A DNA stretch of 64,000 nucleotides from QHCA01 sp038237645 (GTDB lineage: Bacteria; Actinomycetota; Actinomycetes; Mycobacteriales; QHCA01): the NCBI GenBank assembly GCA_038237645.1, contig JBBRYN010000006.1, positions 1 through 64,000 on the forward strand. Reading direction: 5' to 3'. The notes beneath the pieces were generated by a model. The model was not told the origin of the DNA and made no database searches. It saw only the letters and a list, made by a program, of their open reading frames with translations. Both the position numbers and the translations under genes were made by a program. Below, piece by piece: positions 36,763-45,384 of the stretch (positions are counted from its first letter, which is position 1; the number at the start of each line of letters is the position of its first letter).

Positions 36763-39417
36763 GTGAGAGCACTTCGGCGGTTTACCGTCCGCGCAGCGTT
36801 GCCTGAGCCCCTTGCCGCACTCGACGAGCTGGTCATGAACCTCCGCTGGTCGTGGCACCCGGCGTCGATGGACCTGTTCGAGGCCGTCGACCCTGCCCTC
36901 TGGGCCTCCTGTCAGCAGGACCCGGTCCGGCTGCTCGGCGCGGTCTCCGCCGAGCGGCTCGCCGCGCTGAGCCGGGACGAGGACTTCCTCGGCCGGCTGC
37001 GCTCGGCGGCCGACGACCTGCACCGCTATCTGACCGAGCCGCGGTGGTATCAGCAGCTCGACGGGTCGCTGCCCGGGGCCATCGCCTACTTCTCGCCGGA
37101 GTTCGGGATCACCGAGGTGCTCCCGCAGTATTCCGGCGGGTTGGGCATCCTGGCCGGCGATCACCTCAAGTCCGCCTCCGATCTGGGAGTGCCGATCCTG
37201 GGCGTCGGTCTGCTCTACCGCTCGGGATACTTCGCCCAGTCGCTGTCGGCCGACGGCTGGCAGGAGGAACGCTACCCGCCGATCGACCCCTACGGCCTGC
37301 CGTTGACCCTGCTCGCCGACCCCAACGGCGCCGCGGTGCGGATCAGCGTCGGGATGCCGAGTGGCAGCACGCTCACCGCACAGGTGTGGAAGGCCCAGGT
37401 CGGCCGGGTGCCCCTGTTGCTGCTCGACACCGACGTCGAGGACAACGACGAGGTCTCCCGGCAGGTGACCGATCGCCTCTACGGCGGAGGGGCCGACCAC
37501 CGGATCCTGCAGGAGGTGCTGCTCGGCGTGGGCGGGGTCCGCGCCATCCGGGCCTATTGCAAGCTCACCGGCAGCCCGGCACCGGAGGTCTTCCACAGCA
37601 ACGAGGGCCACGCCGGATTCCTCGGGGTGGAGCGGATCCGGGAGTTCGCCATCCCTCCCTCTGCCATCCCTCCCTCTGCCGATCTTCCCTCTGCCGTGTC
37701 TCCCTTCGCCGGGGGCAGCGGGCTGTCCTTCGACGAGGCGCTGGCGATGGTGCGGGCCGGCACGGTGTTCACCACCCACACCCCGGTGCCCGCCGGTATC
37801 GACCGGTTCCCCCGCGAGCTCGTGGAGCGCTTCTTCGGCGGTGACAACGCCGCACCTGGCGTGCCGGTCGACCGGATCCTCGAACTCGGGGCAGAGACCG
37901 ATCCCAAGATCTTCAACATGGCCCACATGGGCCTCCGGCTCGCCCAGCGGGCCAACGGGGTGAGCAGGTTGCACGGCGCGGTGAGCCGGGACATGTTCGC
38001 CGGGCTGTGGCCCGGCTTCGAGCCCGACGAGGTGCCGATCGGGTCGGTCACCAACGGCGTGCACGCCCCCACCTGGGTGGCCCGCGAGTTGCTCGAACTG
38101 GCGGCGGAGCAGGTGCCGGAGCTGCCCAAGGACGCGACCGGCCTGCGGGCCTACGGCAAGCGCAGCAGCGACCGGACCGCGCCGGACGCGATGGCCGAGG
38201 CCGTGTGGACGCTGCGGCGCCGGCTCCGAGAGCGGCTGGTCGAGGAGGTCCGGCGGCGGACGAGGGATTCCGCGCTGCACCGTGGGGCCACCGAGGCCGA
38301 GCTGGGGTGGGTGTCGAAGCTGTTCGATCCGGCGGTGCTCACCATCGGGTTCGCCCGCCGAGTGCCGTCGTACAAGCGGCTCACTCTCATGCTGCGCGAC
38401 CCGGAGCGGCTGCGGGCGCTGCTGCTCGACCGGGAGCGGCCGATCCAGATCGTCATCGCGGGCAAGTCCCACCCGGCCGACGACAGCGGCAAGGCCCTGC
38501 TGCAGCAGATGGTCCGGTTCGCCGACAACCCCGACGTGCGCCACCGCATCGTGTTCCTGCCCGACTACGACATCGGGATGGCGAAGTACCTCTACTGGGG
38601 TTGCGACGTCTGGCTCAACAACCCCCTGCGCCCGCTGGAGGCCTGCGGCACATCGGGGATGAAGTCCGCGCTCAACGGCGGCCTCAACCTCTCCATCCGC
38701 GACGGGTGGTGGGACGAATTGTACGACGGCGCCAACGGCTGGGCGATCCCGACGGCCGACGGCGTTTCGGACAGCGAGCGGCGCGACGACCTCGAGGCGG
38801 CGGCCCTCTACGAGTTGATCGAGATGCAGGTGGCTCCGCGCTTCTACGACCACGCCGAAGGCGGTGTGCCGCTGCGCTGGGTGGAGATGGTGCGGCACAC
38901 CCTCGCCTCCCTCGGGCCGCAGGTGCTTGCCTCACGGATGGTCTGCGAATACGTCGAGCGCTACTACCGGCCGGCCGCGGAGGCAGCCGGCCGGCTCGCG
39001 GCCGACTCCTTCGCCGGGGCGCGCGATCTCGCCCGCTGGGCCGATCGGGTGCACAAGGGCTGGCCTCTCGTGCGGGTGGTGCACGTGGAGTCGTGGGGTG
39101 TCGGCGACACCCCCGAGCTCGGGGCCACGCTGCGGTTGCGCGCGGAGGTCGTGCTCGACGGGATATCACCGTCGGATGTCGATGTGCAGGCTGCCTACGG
39201 CCGGGTCGACGACACCGACACGCTGCACGACATCACCCGGATCCCGCTGTCCGACGTCGACGGTGCCGAGTGCTCCGACACGCTGGGCGCCTCACACTTC
39301 TTCGAGGGCGACATCCCGTTGGAGCGGCCCGGTGCCTTCGGCTACACCGTACGCGTGCTGCCGGTCCACGAGATGGTGTCCAGCCCGGCCGAGCTCGGCC
39401 TGGTCACCCTCGCCTGA
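36763..39417 (+). CDS. glgP: alpha-glucan (glycogen) phosphorylase
   Basis: The 884-residue GT35 enzyme releases glucose-1-phosphate from alpha-1,4-glucan. It is the actinobacterial/archaeal-like short-motif type. The N terminus RALRRFTVRAALPEPLAAL leads into the domain with ELVMNLRWSWHP. AYFSPEFGITEVLPQYSGGL is followed by the glucan site, and PLP-binding Lys lies in CGTSGMKSALNGG. The start is GTG 36763, where homologues begin and where TAGGTT lies 7 nt upstream. Residues about 296-316 are an in-frame Ala/Pro/Ser insertion made by a 15-bp repeat. It degrades what the divergent glgE operon makes. Confidence 0.95.
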   Translation: MRALRRFTVRAALPEPLAALDELVMNLRWSWHPASMDLFEAVDPALWASCQQDPVRLLGAVSAERLAALSRDEDFLGRLRSAADDLHRYLTEPRWYQQLDGSLPGAIAYFSPEFGITEVLPQYSGGLGILAGDHLKSASDLGVPILGVGLLYRSGYFAQSLSADGWQEERYPPIDPYGLPLTLLADPNGAAVRISVGMPSGSTLTAQVWKAQVGRVPLLLLDTDVEDNDEVSRQVTDRLYGGGADHRILQEVLLGVGGVRAIRAYCKLTGSPAPEVFHSNEGHAGFLGVERIREFAIPPSAIPPSADLPSAVSPFAGGSGLSFDEALAMVRAGTVFTTHTPVPAGIDRFPRELVERFFGGDNAAPGVPVDRILELGAETDPKIFNMAHMGLRLAQRANGVSRLHGAVSRDMFAGLWPGFEPDEVPIGSVTNGVHAPTWVARELLELAAEQVPELPKDATGLRAYGKRSSDRTAPDAMAEAVWTLRRRLRERLVEEVRRRTRDSALHRGATEAELGWVSKLFDPAVLTIGFARRVPSYKRLTLMLRDPERLRALLLDRERPIQIVIAGKSHPADDSGKALLQQMVRFADNPDVRHRIVFLPDYDIGMAKYLYWGCDVWLNNPLRPLEACGTSGMKSALNGGLNLSIRDGWWDELYDGANGWAIPTADGVSDSERRDDLEAAALYELIEMQVAPRFYDHAEGGVPLRWVEMVRHTLASLGPQVLASRMVCEYVERYYRPAAEAAGRLAADSFAGARDLARWADRVHKGWPLVRVVHVESWGVGDTPELGATLRLRAEVVLDGISPSDVDVQAAYGRVDDTDTLHDITRIPLSDVDGAECSDTLGASHFFEGDIPLERPGAFGYTVRVLPVHEMVSSPAELGLVTLA
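37648..37707 (+). repeat. 4 x 15-bp in-frame repeat inside glgP
   Basis: GCCATCCCTCCCTCT is repeated exactly at 37648-37662 and 37663-37677. Diverged copies follow at 37678-37692 and 37693-37707, giving AIPPS-AIPPS-ADLPS-AVSPF. The repeat widens a surface loop between the GHAGFLGVERIREF helix and the next one. Confidence 0.85.
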
Positions 39418-39470
39418 CGGCCCTGATCGGGCGGGAGCGTGCCGGGCGGCAGGCGGCTCTCCACCGTGGT

Positions 39471-39986
39471 CTATCCGGTCAACTCCTCGGCCAGCAGGTC
39501 CATCAGCAGGCCGTCGTGCCAGGTGCCGTCCGGGTCGCGTTCGTAGTCGCGCATGACGCCGACCGGGCGGAAGCCGACCTTGGCGTAGCAGGCGATGGCC
39601 GCGGCGTTGTCGGCGGCCGGGTCGATCACCACCCGGTGATGGCCCAGGTCGGCGATGAGGTGCCGGGCGACGGTGCGCACGGCATCTGTGCCGAGTCCCC
39701 GGCCGTGCACGTCGGGGTCCAAGTAGATGTCGATGCTGGCGTGCCGGTAGTCCGGCTCGGTTTCCTGCCCGTACTGGACGGCGCCGACGATCCGGCCGCC
39801 GTACTCGATGACGAAGGTGACCTCGTCGTCATCGCCGATTTCCGCCGCGACGGTGGCCGCCATGTCCGGGCCCCCGCGCCAGCGTGCGAAGACCTGCGGT
39901 GTCGTCCGGATCCGGACCAGTTCGCCGATGTCGGCGTCGGTCGTGGGTCGCAGCAGCACCGACGCGCCGCGAAGGGTCGTCTGCAT
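39471..39986 (-). CDS. GNAT family N-acetyltransferase, AAC(6')-like
   Basis: The 171-residue GNAT protein has the acetyl-CoA pyrophosphate loop VHGRGLGTDAV and the following HRVVIDPAADNAAAIACYAKVGF strand-helix-strand. The DPDVHGRGLG region and the AVQYGQETEPDYRHASIDIY segment are of the kind found in aminoglycoside 6'-N-acetyltransferases and related enzymes. The start is placed at ATG 39986 because TAAGGT ends 7 nt upstream; an upstream ATG at 40028 overlaps the glgX stop as TGATG and is the alternative. Whether it modifies an antibiotic cannot be said. It is convergent with glgP. Confidence 0.82.
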   Translation of the reverse strand: MQTTLRGASVLLRPTTDADIGELVRIRTTPQVFARWRGGPDMAATVAAEIGDDDEVTFVIEYGGRIVGAVQYGQETEPDYRHASIDIYLDPDVHGRGLGTDAVRTVARHLIADLGHHRVVIDPAADNAAAIACYAKVGFRPVGVMRDYERDPDGTWHDGLLMDLLAEELTG

Positions 39987-40027
39987 GCCGAAGACCTTAG
40001 CCAGACGGCCGCGCCGGCTGCGGAGCA

Positions 40028-42199
40028 TCAGCGCAGCGCGCGGAGCAGCACGACCGACCGGCCGGTCAACTGGATCTCCTCGCCCGCGGCCGCAGGGGGG
40101 TCGTCGACGGCGGTGTCGAACACCACCTGGTAGCCGACGGCCCACGCCCGGCCCGGCAGGGTGAACGCCACCGTCTCCTGGCCCGCATGGAAGATCGCCA
40201 GGTAGCTGTCGTCGACCACCGGCTCGCCCCGCGGTCCGCCCCGGTGGAGGGCACGGCCGTTGAGATACATCCCCAGCGTCCGGGCCGATCCCGCGTGCCA
40301 GTCGTCGTGGGTCAGCTCGCCGCCGTCCGGGCGAAACCACGCCAGGTCCTTCACGCCGTCTGCTGCGGGCTGCCCGCTGAAGAATGCCGGCCGGCGTAGC
40401 ACTGGGGAGGCGGCCCGCAGCGCGATCAGCCGCCGGGTGAAGGCCAGCAGGTCGCGCGCCCCCTCCAGCTCTCCGCCGTCCAGTTGCCAGTCCACCCAGG
40501 AGGTCTCGTCGTCGTGGCAGTAGGCGTTGTTGTTGCCACGCTGGGTTCGCCACATCTCGTCACCGGCGGTGATCATCGGAACCCCGGTCGACACCAGCAG
40601 GGTCGCCAGGAGGTTCCGGACCGTCCTGCGGCGTAGCGCGTTCACCTCAGGATCCGGGGTTTCGCCTTCTGCCCCGTTGTTGGAGGACCGGTTGTCGTGC
40701 TCGCCGTCGGCGTCGTTCTCCTGGTTGGCCTCGTTGTGCTTGCGCTCGTAGCTGACCAGGTCGCGCAGGGTGAAGCCGTCGTGGGAGGTGACGAAGTTGA
40801 CGGACGCGAAGGTGGCCCGCCCCGGCTCCTGGTACAGGTCGCTGGATCCGGAGAGCCGGGAGCCGAGGGTACGTACGCCGACCGGCGCGGCGGACCAGAA
40901 TGTCCGCACCGTGTCGCGGTAGGCACCGTTCCACTCCGACCACGGGGTGGGGAAGCGGCCGACCTGGTAGCCGCCGTCCCCGGCGTCCCACGGCTCGGCG
41001 ATCAGTTTCACCCGGGAAAGCACCGGATCCTGGTGGATCGCGGCGAAGAAGGCGGAGCGCCGGTCGAAGTCGTGAAACGAGCGCGCCAGCGCCGGAGCCA
41101 GGTCGAAGCGGAAACCGTCGACGTGCATCTCGCCGGCCCAATAGCGCAAGGAATCCAGCGCCAGCCGCAGCATGGCCGGTCTGCGCAGGTCGAGGGTGTT
41201 CCCGCACCCGGAATAGTCGGTGTAGCGCCGCGGGTCACCGGGCTTCAGCCGGTAGTAGGCGCGGTTGTCGATGCCGCGGAAGCTCAGCGTCGGGCCGTCC
41301 TCCCCGCCCTCCGCGGTGTGGTTGTATACGACGTCCAGGATGACCTCCAGGCCGGCTGCGTGCAGGGAGCGAACCATCTCCTTGAACTCCCGGATCTGGC
41401 CGCCGCCACCGCCGCCGGCGGAATAGCCGGCGTGCGGCGCGAAGAAGGCCAGGGTGTTGTAGCCCCAGTAGTTGGTCAGCCCCCGGCGCGTCACGACCGG
41501 CTCGGAGACGAACTGATGCACCGGCAGCAACTCGACGGCGGTCACCCCGAGCGTGGTCAGGTGCGAGATGGCGGCCGGGTGGCCGAGGCCGGCGTAGCTG
41601 CCGCGCAGGTGCGCCGGCACCTCCGGATGCCGGCGGGTGAACCCGCGTACGTGCAATTCGTAGATCACCGTGTCGGCCCAGGGCACTGCGGGCCGGCGAT
41701 CGTCACCCCAGTCGAAGTCGTCGTGCGCGACGACGGACCGGGGCACGAACGCGGCGGAGTCCCGCGGGTCCGCGGTCGTGGCGAGGGGGTCGCCGGCGGC
41801 GCCGAACACCGCAGCGTTCGGGTCCAGCTCGCCGTCGATCGCACGCGCGTACGGGTCCTGCAGGAGCTTGGCCGGGTTGCAGCGGTGGCCACGCGACGGG
41901 TCGTAGGGGCCGTGGACGCGGTAGCCGTAGCGCTGCCCGGGACGCACTCCGGCGGCGTAGCAGTGCCAGGCGCAATCCGTCGTCTCGGTGAGCCCGATCC
42001 GCGTCTCGGCGCCGTCGGCACCGAACAAGCACAACTCGACTGCCTCGGCCGCCTCCGACCACAGGACGAAATGGGCCCCGCGGCCGTCGTAGGTGGCTCC
42101 CAGCGGTGGGGCGTCGGCCCGGCCGGCGCTCCACCGGGTCGGCACGTGCTGCAGGATGTCGGCCGACGGCACAGGGGTGGGCCAGGCGACCTCGGCCAT
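40028..42199 (-). CDS. glgX: glycogen debranching enzyme
   Basis: The 723-residue GH13_11 isoamylase-type enzyme removes alpha-1,6 branches from phosphorylase-trimmed glucan. The CBM48 domain lies at about 30-150. Catalytic residues are Asp in VDGFRFDLAPAL, Glu in VKLIAEPWDAG and Asp in VTSHDGFTLRD. A six-glycine run (GYSAGGGGGGQI) lies in a surface loop, and NQENDADGEHDNRSSNNG is typical of GlgX. The start at 42199 has GGGAGG 9 nt upstream; the open extension upstream is unsupported. Together with glgP it gives a complete breakdown route. Confidence 0.96.
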   Translation of the reverse strand: MAEVAWPTPVPSADILQHVPTRWSAGRADAPPLGATYDGRGAHFVLWSEAAEAVELCLFGADGAETRIGLTETTDCAWHCYAAGVRPGQRYGYRVHGPYDPSRGHRCNPAKLLQDPYARAIDGELDPNAAVFGAAGDPLATTADPRDSAAFVPRSVVAHDDFDWGDDRRPAVPWADTVIYELHVRGFTRRHPEVPAHLRGSYAGLGHPAAISHLTTLGVTAVELLPVHQFVSEPVVTRRGLTNYWGYNTLAFFAPHAGYSAGGGGGGQIREFKEMVRSLHAAGLEVILDVVYNHTAEGGEDGPTLSFRGIDNRAYYRLKPGDPRRYTDYSGCGNTLDLRRPAMLRLALDSLRYWAGEMHVDGFRFDLAPALARSFHDFDRRSAFFAAIHQDPVLSRVKLIAEPWDAGDGGYQVGRFPTPWSEWNGAYRDTVRTFWSAAPVGVRTLGSRLSGSSDLYQEPGRATFASVNFVTSHDGFTLRDLVSYERKHNEANQENDADGEHDNRSSNNGAEGETPDPEVNALRRRTVRNLLATLLVSTGVPMITAGDEMWRTQRGNNNAYCHDDETSWVDWQLDGGELEGARDLLAFTRRLIALRAASPVLRRPAFFSGQPAADGVKDLAWFRPDGGELTHDDWHAGSARTLGMYLNGRALHRGGPRGEPVVDDSYLAIFHAGQETVAFTLPGRAWAVGYQVVFDTAVDDPPAAAGEEIQLTGRSVVLLRALR

Positions 42200-42327
42200 G
42201 AGTCCGTCCTCCCGTCGGGGGACCACCATAGATCGCCCGTAGATCGCCGGCGGGGAGCCGGCCCGGTGCCCGGGTGTCGGCGGACTGCGGCGCAGGGCCC
42301 CCCCGAGTGTGCTGTTGGATAGAGGCC

Positions 42328-43140
42328 GTGTCCGCACCCGCCATTCACGCCGACGTGGTCATCTCCTTCCGGGACGTGGCTGTGCGGCGAGGGGGCAGCA
42401 CCCTGCTGCACGACGTCAACTGGACCGTCGAGCTCGACGAGCGCTGGGCGATCCTGGGGCCCAACGGCGCCGGCAAGACGACGTTGCTGCAGCTGGCCGC
42501 CGCCCAGTTGCACCCGACCGAGGGCAGCGTGAGCCTGCTCGGGGAGCAACTCGGACATGTCGACGTGTTCGACCTCCGGCCGCGGATCGGCCTTTCGACG
42601 GCCGGCAGCGCGGGCCGGATCCCCACCCGCGAGCCGGTCCTGGATGCCGTCGTGACGGCGTCCTATGCCGTGGCCGGACGCTTCCGTGAGCAGTACGGCC
42701 ACCCGGACGAGTCCCGGGCCCGCTACCTGTTGGAGCAGGTCGGCTGCGCGGGGATGGCCGAGCGCACCTACGGCACCCTGTCCGAGGGGGAGCGCAAGCG
42801 GGTGCAACTCGCCCGGGCGCTGATGAGCAACCCTGAGTTGCTGCTGCTCGACGAGCCGACGGCTGGGCTGGATCTGGGCGGCCGGGAAGACCTGCTGCGT
42901 CGGCTGACGGCACTTGCCGAGGACCCGGACTCGCCGGCCATCGTGTTGGTCACCCACCACGTCGAGGAGATCCCGCCGGGTTTCACCCACGGCATGCTGC
43001 TCTGCGACGGGGGGATCGTCGCTCAGGGGCTGCTCGGCGACGTGCTCACTGCCCGGCACCTGTCGGCTGCCTACGGCCTTCCGCTGCTGATCGAGCGCGC
43101 CGGCCGACGGTGGTTCGCCCGCACCGGTCCCGGCTACTGA
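42328..43140 (+). CDS. ABC transporter ATP-binding protein
   Basis: The 270-residue ATPase has Walker A GPNGAGKTT, a signature reading TLSEGERKR instead of LSGGQ, Walker B LLLLDEPTAGLD, and the switch His in VTHHVEEIP. Sequences with SEGER plus a phrase like HHVEEIPPGF belong to the ModF/YlmA-like stand-alone ATPases. No permease gene is adjacent, so its transport role is doubtful. GTG 42328 is chosen because TTGGAT ends 7 nt upstream (as for the ATP-grasp gene); an ATG at 42274 is possible but adds a Cys-rich tail without homology. Confidence 0.87.
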   Translation: MSAPAIHADVVISFRDVAVRRGGSTLLHDVNWTVELDERWAILGPNGAGKTTLLQLAAAQLHPTEGSVSLLGEQLGHVDVFDLRPRIGLSTAGSAGRIPTREPVLDAVVTASYAVAGRFREQYGHPDESRARYLLEQVGCAGMAERTYGTLSEGERKRVQLARALMSNPELLLLDEPTAGLDLGGREDLLRRLTALAEDPDSPAIVLVTHHVEEIPPGFTHGMLLCDGGIVAQGLLGDVLTARHLSAAYGLPLLIERAGRRWFARTGPGY

Positions 43141-43230
43141 GTTCGTCGGAGACTCGCCGGACACATTCGCCGGCGGGTTGGGACATCCTCTTGCGCACTC
43201 GGGCCGAACTCTTGTTAGGTGGGCATGGAG

Positions 43231-43249
43231 TTAGGTAAGCCTCACCAAC
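43231..43249. promoter_or_regulatory. IdeR/DtxR-type iron box upstream of efeU
   Basis: TTAGGTAAGCCTCACCAAC matches the 19-bp consensus TTAGGTTAGSCTAACCTAA at 15 positions and lies 28 bp before the efeU GTG. A further half-site TTAGGT is at 43215-43220. This predicts iron-dependent repression of the uptake genes that follow. Confidence 0.75.
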
Positions 43250-43277
43250 ACTGACCGACCCTGAGGAGCCGAGAGCA

Positions 43278-44129
43278 GTGATCGCCAACTTCCTGATCGG
43301 CCTGCGCGAAGGGCTCGAAGGCGCCCTGGTCGTCGGCATCCTGGTCGCTTACCTCGTGCAGACCGGCAACCGCCGCAAGCTGCCGCCGATCTGGGCCGGC
43401 GTCGCGGGAGCCGTGGCGGTGAGCCTGGCCTTCGGGGCGTTGCTGAGCTTCGCCTCCGCGACCATGTCGTTCCGCGCACAGGAGGCGCTTGCCGGTGGGC
43501 TGTCGATCGTGGCGGCCGGCTTCGTCACCTGGATGATCTTCTGGATGCGGCGCACGGCTCGTTACCTCAAGTCCGAGTTGCAGGGCCGCCTGGACGCGGC
43601 GCTGGCCATGGGCACCGGCGCCCTGGCGCTCACCGCCCTCCTCGCCGTCGGCCGGGAGGGCCTCGAGACTGCGCTGTTCCTCTGGACTGCGGTCAAGGCC
43701 ACCGGGCAGACCACCCAGCCGTTGATCGGTGCTGCCCTCGGCCTCGCGACGGCCGTTTCGATCGGTTACCTGATCTACCGCCGGGCGGTCAGGCTCAACC
43801 TCGCGACGTTCTTCCGCTGGACCGGCGCGGCGCTCGTCGTGGTGGTCGGCGGCGTCCTTGCTTACGGCGTGCACGACCTGCAGGAGGCCGGCCTGCTGCC
43901 CGGTCTGACCAGCGTGGCGTTCGACGTCTCCGCCGCCGTCCCGCCGACGAGTTGGTACGGCACCATCCTGAAAGGCGTTCTCGGGTTCAGCCCCGAGTCG
44001 ACCTGGTTGCAGGTGGCGGTCTGGCTGGCCTACGTCGTGCCGGTGCTCACGCTGTTCTTCATGCCGGCCCGTACCACCCGCCGGATCACCGCGCCGGTCT
44101 CCACGCCGTCGACCGCGGTCAGCCACTGA
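43278..44129 (+). CDS. efeU: iron permease of the FTR1/EfeU family
   Basis: The 283-residue membrane protein has seven likely transmembrane helices and both REXXE iron-transfer motifs: REGLE at 10-14 and REGLE at 126-130. It moves ferric iron across the membrane after oxidation. GTG 43278 follows a GAGGAG site. An iron box upstream and a downstream cupredoxin lipoprotein complete a reduced Efe system; no EfeB peroxidase gene lies in the window. The C terminus TSTPSTAVSH-like tail is polar and cytoplasmic. Confidence 0.93.
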   Translation: MIANFLIGLREGLEGALVVGILVAYLVQTGNRRKLPPIWAGVAGAVAVSLAFGALLSFASATMSFRAQEALAGGLSIVAAGFVTWMIFWMRRTARYLKSELQGRLDAALAMGTGALALTALLAVGREGLETALFLWTAVKATGQTTQPLIGAALGLATAVSIGYLIYRRAVRLNLATFFRWTGAALVVVVGGVLAYGVHDLQEAGLLPGLTSVAFDVSAAVPPTSWYGTILKGVLGFSPESTWLQVAVWLAYVVPVLTLFFMPARTTRRITAPVSTPSTAVSH

Positions 44130-44181
44130 CCAGCTAGCCGGCCGACCCAGCCCGTCAAATGCCGACAGGAGTTACGTCCGC

Positions 44182-44565
44182 ATGCCCCCCACGATGCTCT
44201 CGACCTCGCTGGTCCTCTCCGCCGTCGCCCTGACCTGCGCCGCCGTCGCCGGCTGCGGCGGCTCGGCTGCCGCCGGGCAACGGACCACGATCACGTCGAG
44301 CGACAACGCTTGCGTCTTGTCCACGACCACGCTCAGGGCCGGCGACAACACTTTCGCCATCTCCAACACCGGCAAGAGCACCACCGAGGTCTACCTCTAC
44401 GCCAGACAGGACGGACGGTTCACGAAGGTCGTCGAGGAGAAGGAGCACATCGGCCCCGGCACCACGGCGACGCTGAGCGCGTACCTGCAGGCGGGCAGCT
44501 ACGAGGTGGCCTGCAAGCCCGGTGAGAAGGGCGACGGCATCCGCGCCCCGATCACCGTCAGGTAG
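44182..44565 (+). CDS. stand-alone EfeO-type cupredoxin lipoprotein
   Basis: The 127-residue exported protein has a signal sequence ending in lipobox VAGC (Cys near residue 25), then one cupredoxin-like domain. NACVLSTTTLRAGDNTFAISN and YEVACKPGEKGDGIRAPITV are recognisable as the N-terminal domain of EfeO. The M75 imelysin-like peptidase domain that normally follows is missing. Cys in SDNACVL and CKPGEKGDG could bind metal. A GGAG site lies 11 nt before the ATG; an internal ATG at 44194 is the alternative. It should deliver iron (or copper) to EfeU, 52 bp upstream. Confidence 0.82.
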   Translation: MPPTMLSTSLVLSAVALTCAAVAGCGGSAAAGQRTTITSSDNACVLSTTTLRAGDNTFAISNTGKSTTEVYLYARQDGRFTKVVEEKEHIGPGTTATLSAYLQAGSYEVACKPGEKGDGIRAPITVR

Positions 44566-44604
44566 CGCCGTCTAAGCTCGCAAGATCAGCGGGAGGAGCT
44601 TGGC

Positions 44605-45384
44605 GTGGGTGAGTTCGTGCGCCTCGAGGTGGCGGATGGCATCGGCACGATCCGGCTGGACCGGCCGCCGATGAACGTTCTCGACACCGCGGTCCAGGAG
44701 CAGCTCAGGACGGTGGCACACGAGGCGACGCAGCGCCGGGACGTCTGGGCGGTCGTGCTCTTCGGCGGCGACAAGGTTTTCGCCGCGGGCGCGGACGTCA
44801 AGGAGATGGCCGACATGGGATACGCCGACATGGCCGACCGTGCTGTTGCCCTGTCCTCGGCCTTCACGGCTGTTGCCCGGATCCCGAAGCCTGTCGTGGC
44901 GGCGGTCACCGGCTACGCCCTGGGTGGTGGCTGCGAGCTGGCGCTCACCGCCGACTTCCGGGTCTGCGGTGACAACGCGAAGTTCGGCCAGCCCGAGATC
45001 CTGCTCGGTGTCATCCCCGGCGCGGGTGGCACCCAGCGGCTGGCCCGGTTGATCGGCCCGGCCCGGGCCAAGGATCTCGTCTATTCGGGTCGCTTCGTCG
45101 GTGCCGACGAAGCGCTGCGGATCGGCCTGGTCGAGCAGGTGGTGACACCTGACGACGTCTACTCCGCGGCGGTCGACCTCGTCTCGCGGTACGCAACCGG
45201 CCCGACCCAGGCTCTGCGGGCGGCGAAAGTGGCGATCGACGGCGGGCTCGACACCGACCTGGACAGCGGGCTGCGCCTGGAGAGCCAGCTTTTCGCGGCG
45301 CTGTTCGGCACGGAGGACAAGTCGATCGGCATGCGCTCGTTCGTCGAGAACGGGCCCGGGCAAGCGCGGTTCGTCGGCCGATGA
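44605..45384 (+). CDS. enoyl-CoA hydratase/isomerase family protein
   Basis: The 259-residue crotonase-fold enzyme hydrates trans-2-enoyl-CoA. Oxyanion-hole segments are AAGADVKEMADM and GYALGGGCELAL. The two catalytic Glu positions lie in GQPEILLGVIPGAGGTQRL, where the second motif is well conserved. GTG 44605 has GGGAGGAG 6 nt upstream. TAAGCT at about 44574-44579 is a likely -10 site. The stop overlaps the start of a methyltransferase gene by 4 bp (ATGA). Confidence 0.93.
   Translation: MGEFVRLEVADGIGTIRLDRPPMNVLDTAVQEQLRTVAHEATQRRDVWAVVLFGGDKVFAAGADVKEMADMGYADMADRAVALSSAFTAVARIPKPVVAAVTGYALGGGCELALTADFRVCGDNAKFGQPEILLGVIPGAGGTQRLARLIGPARAKDLVYSGRFVGADEALRIGLVEQVVTPDDVYSAAVDLVSRYATGPTQALRAAKVAIDGGLDTDLDSGLRLESQLFAALFGTEDKSIGMRSFVENGPGQARFVGR

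Noticed and set aside
42274..42327. Upstream ATG for the ABC ATPase
   Set aside because: The added residues are Cys/Pro-rich without homology; the GTG at 42328 has the TTGGAT element at the right distance.
43278..44565. Full efeUOB operon
   Set aside because: Only the cupredoxin domain of EfeO is encoded, and the next gene is an enoyl-CoA hydratase; no M75 or peroxidase gene is seen.
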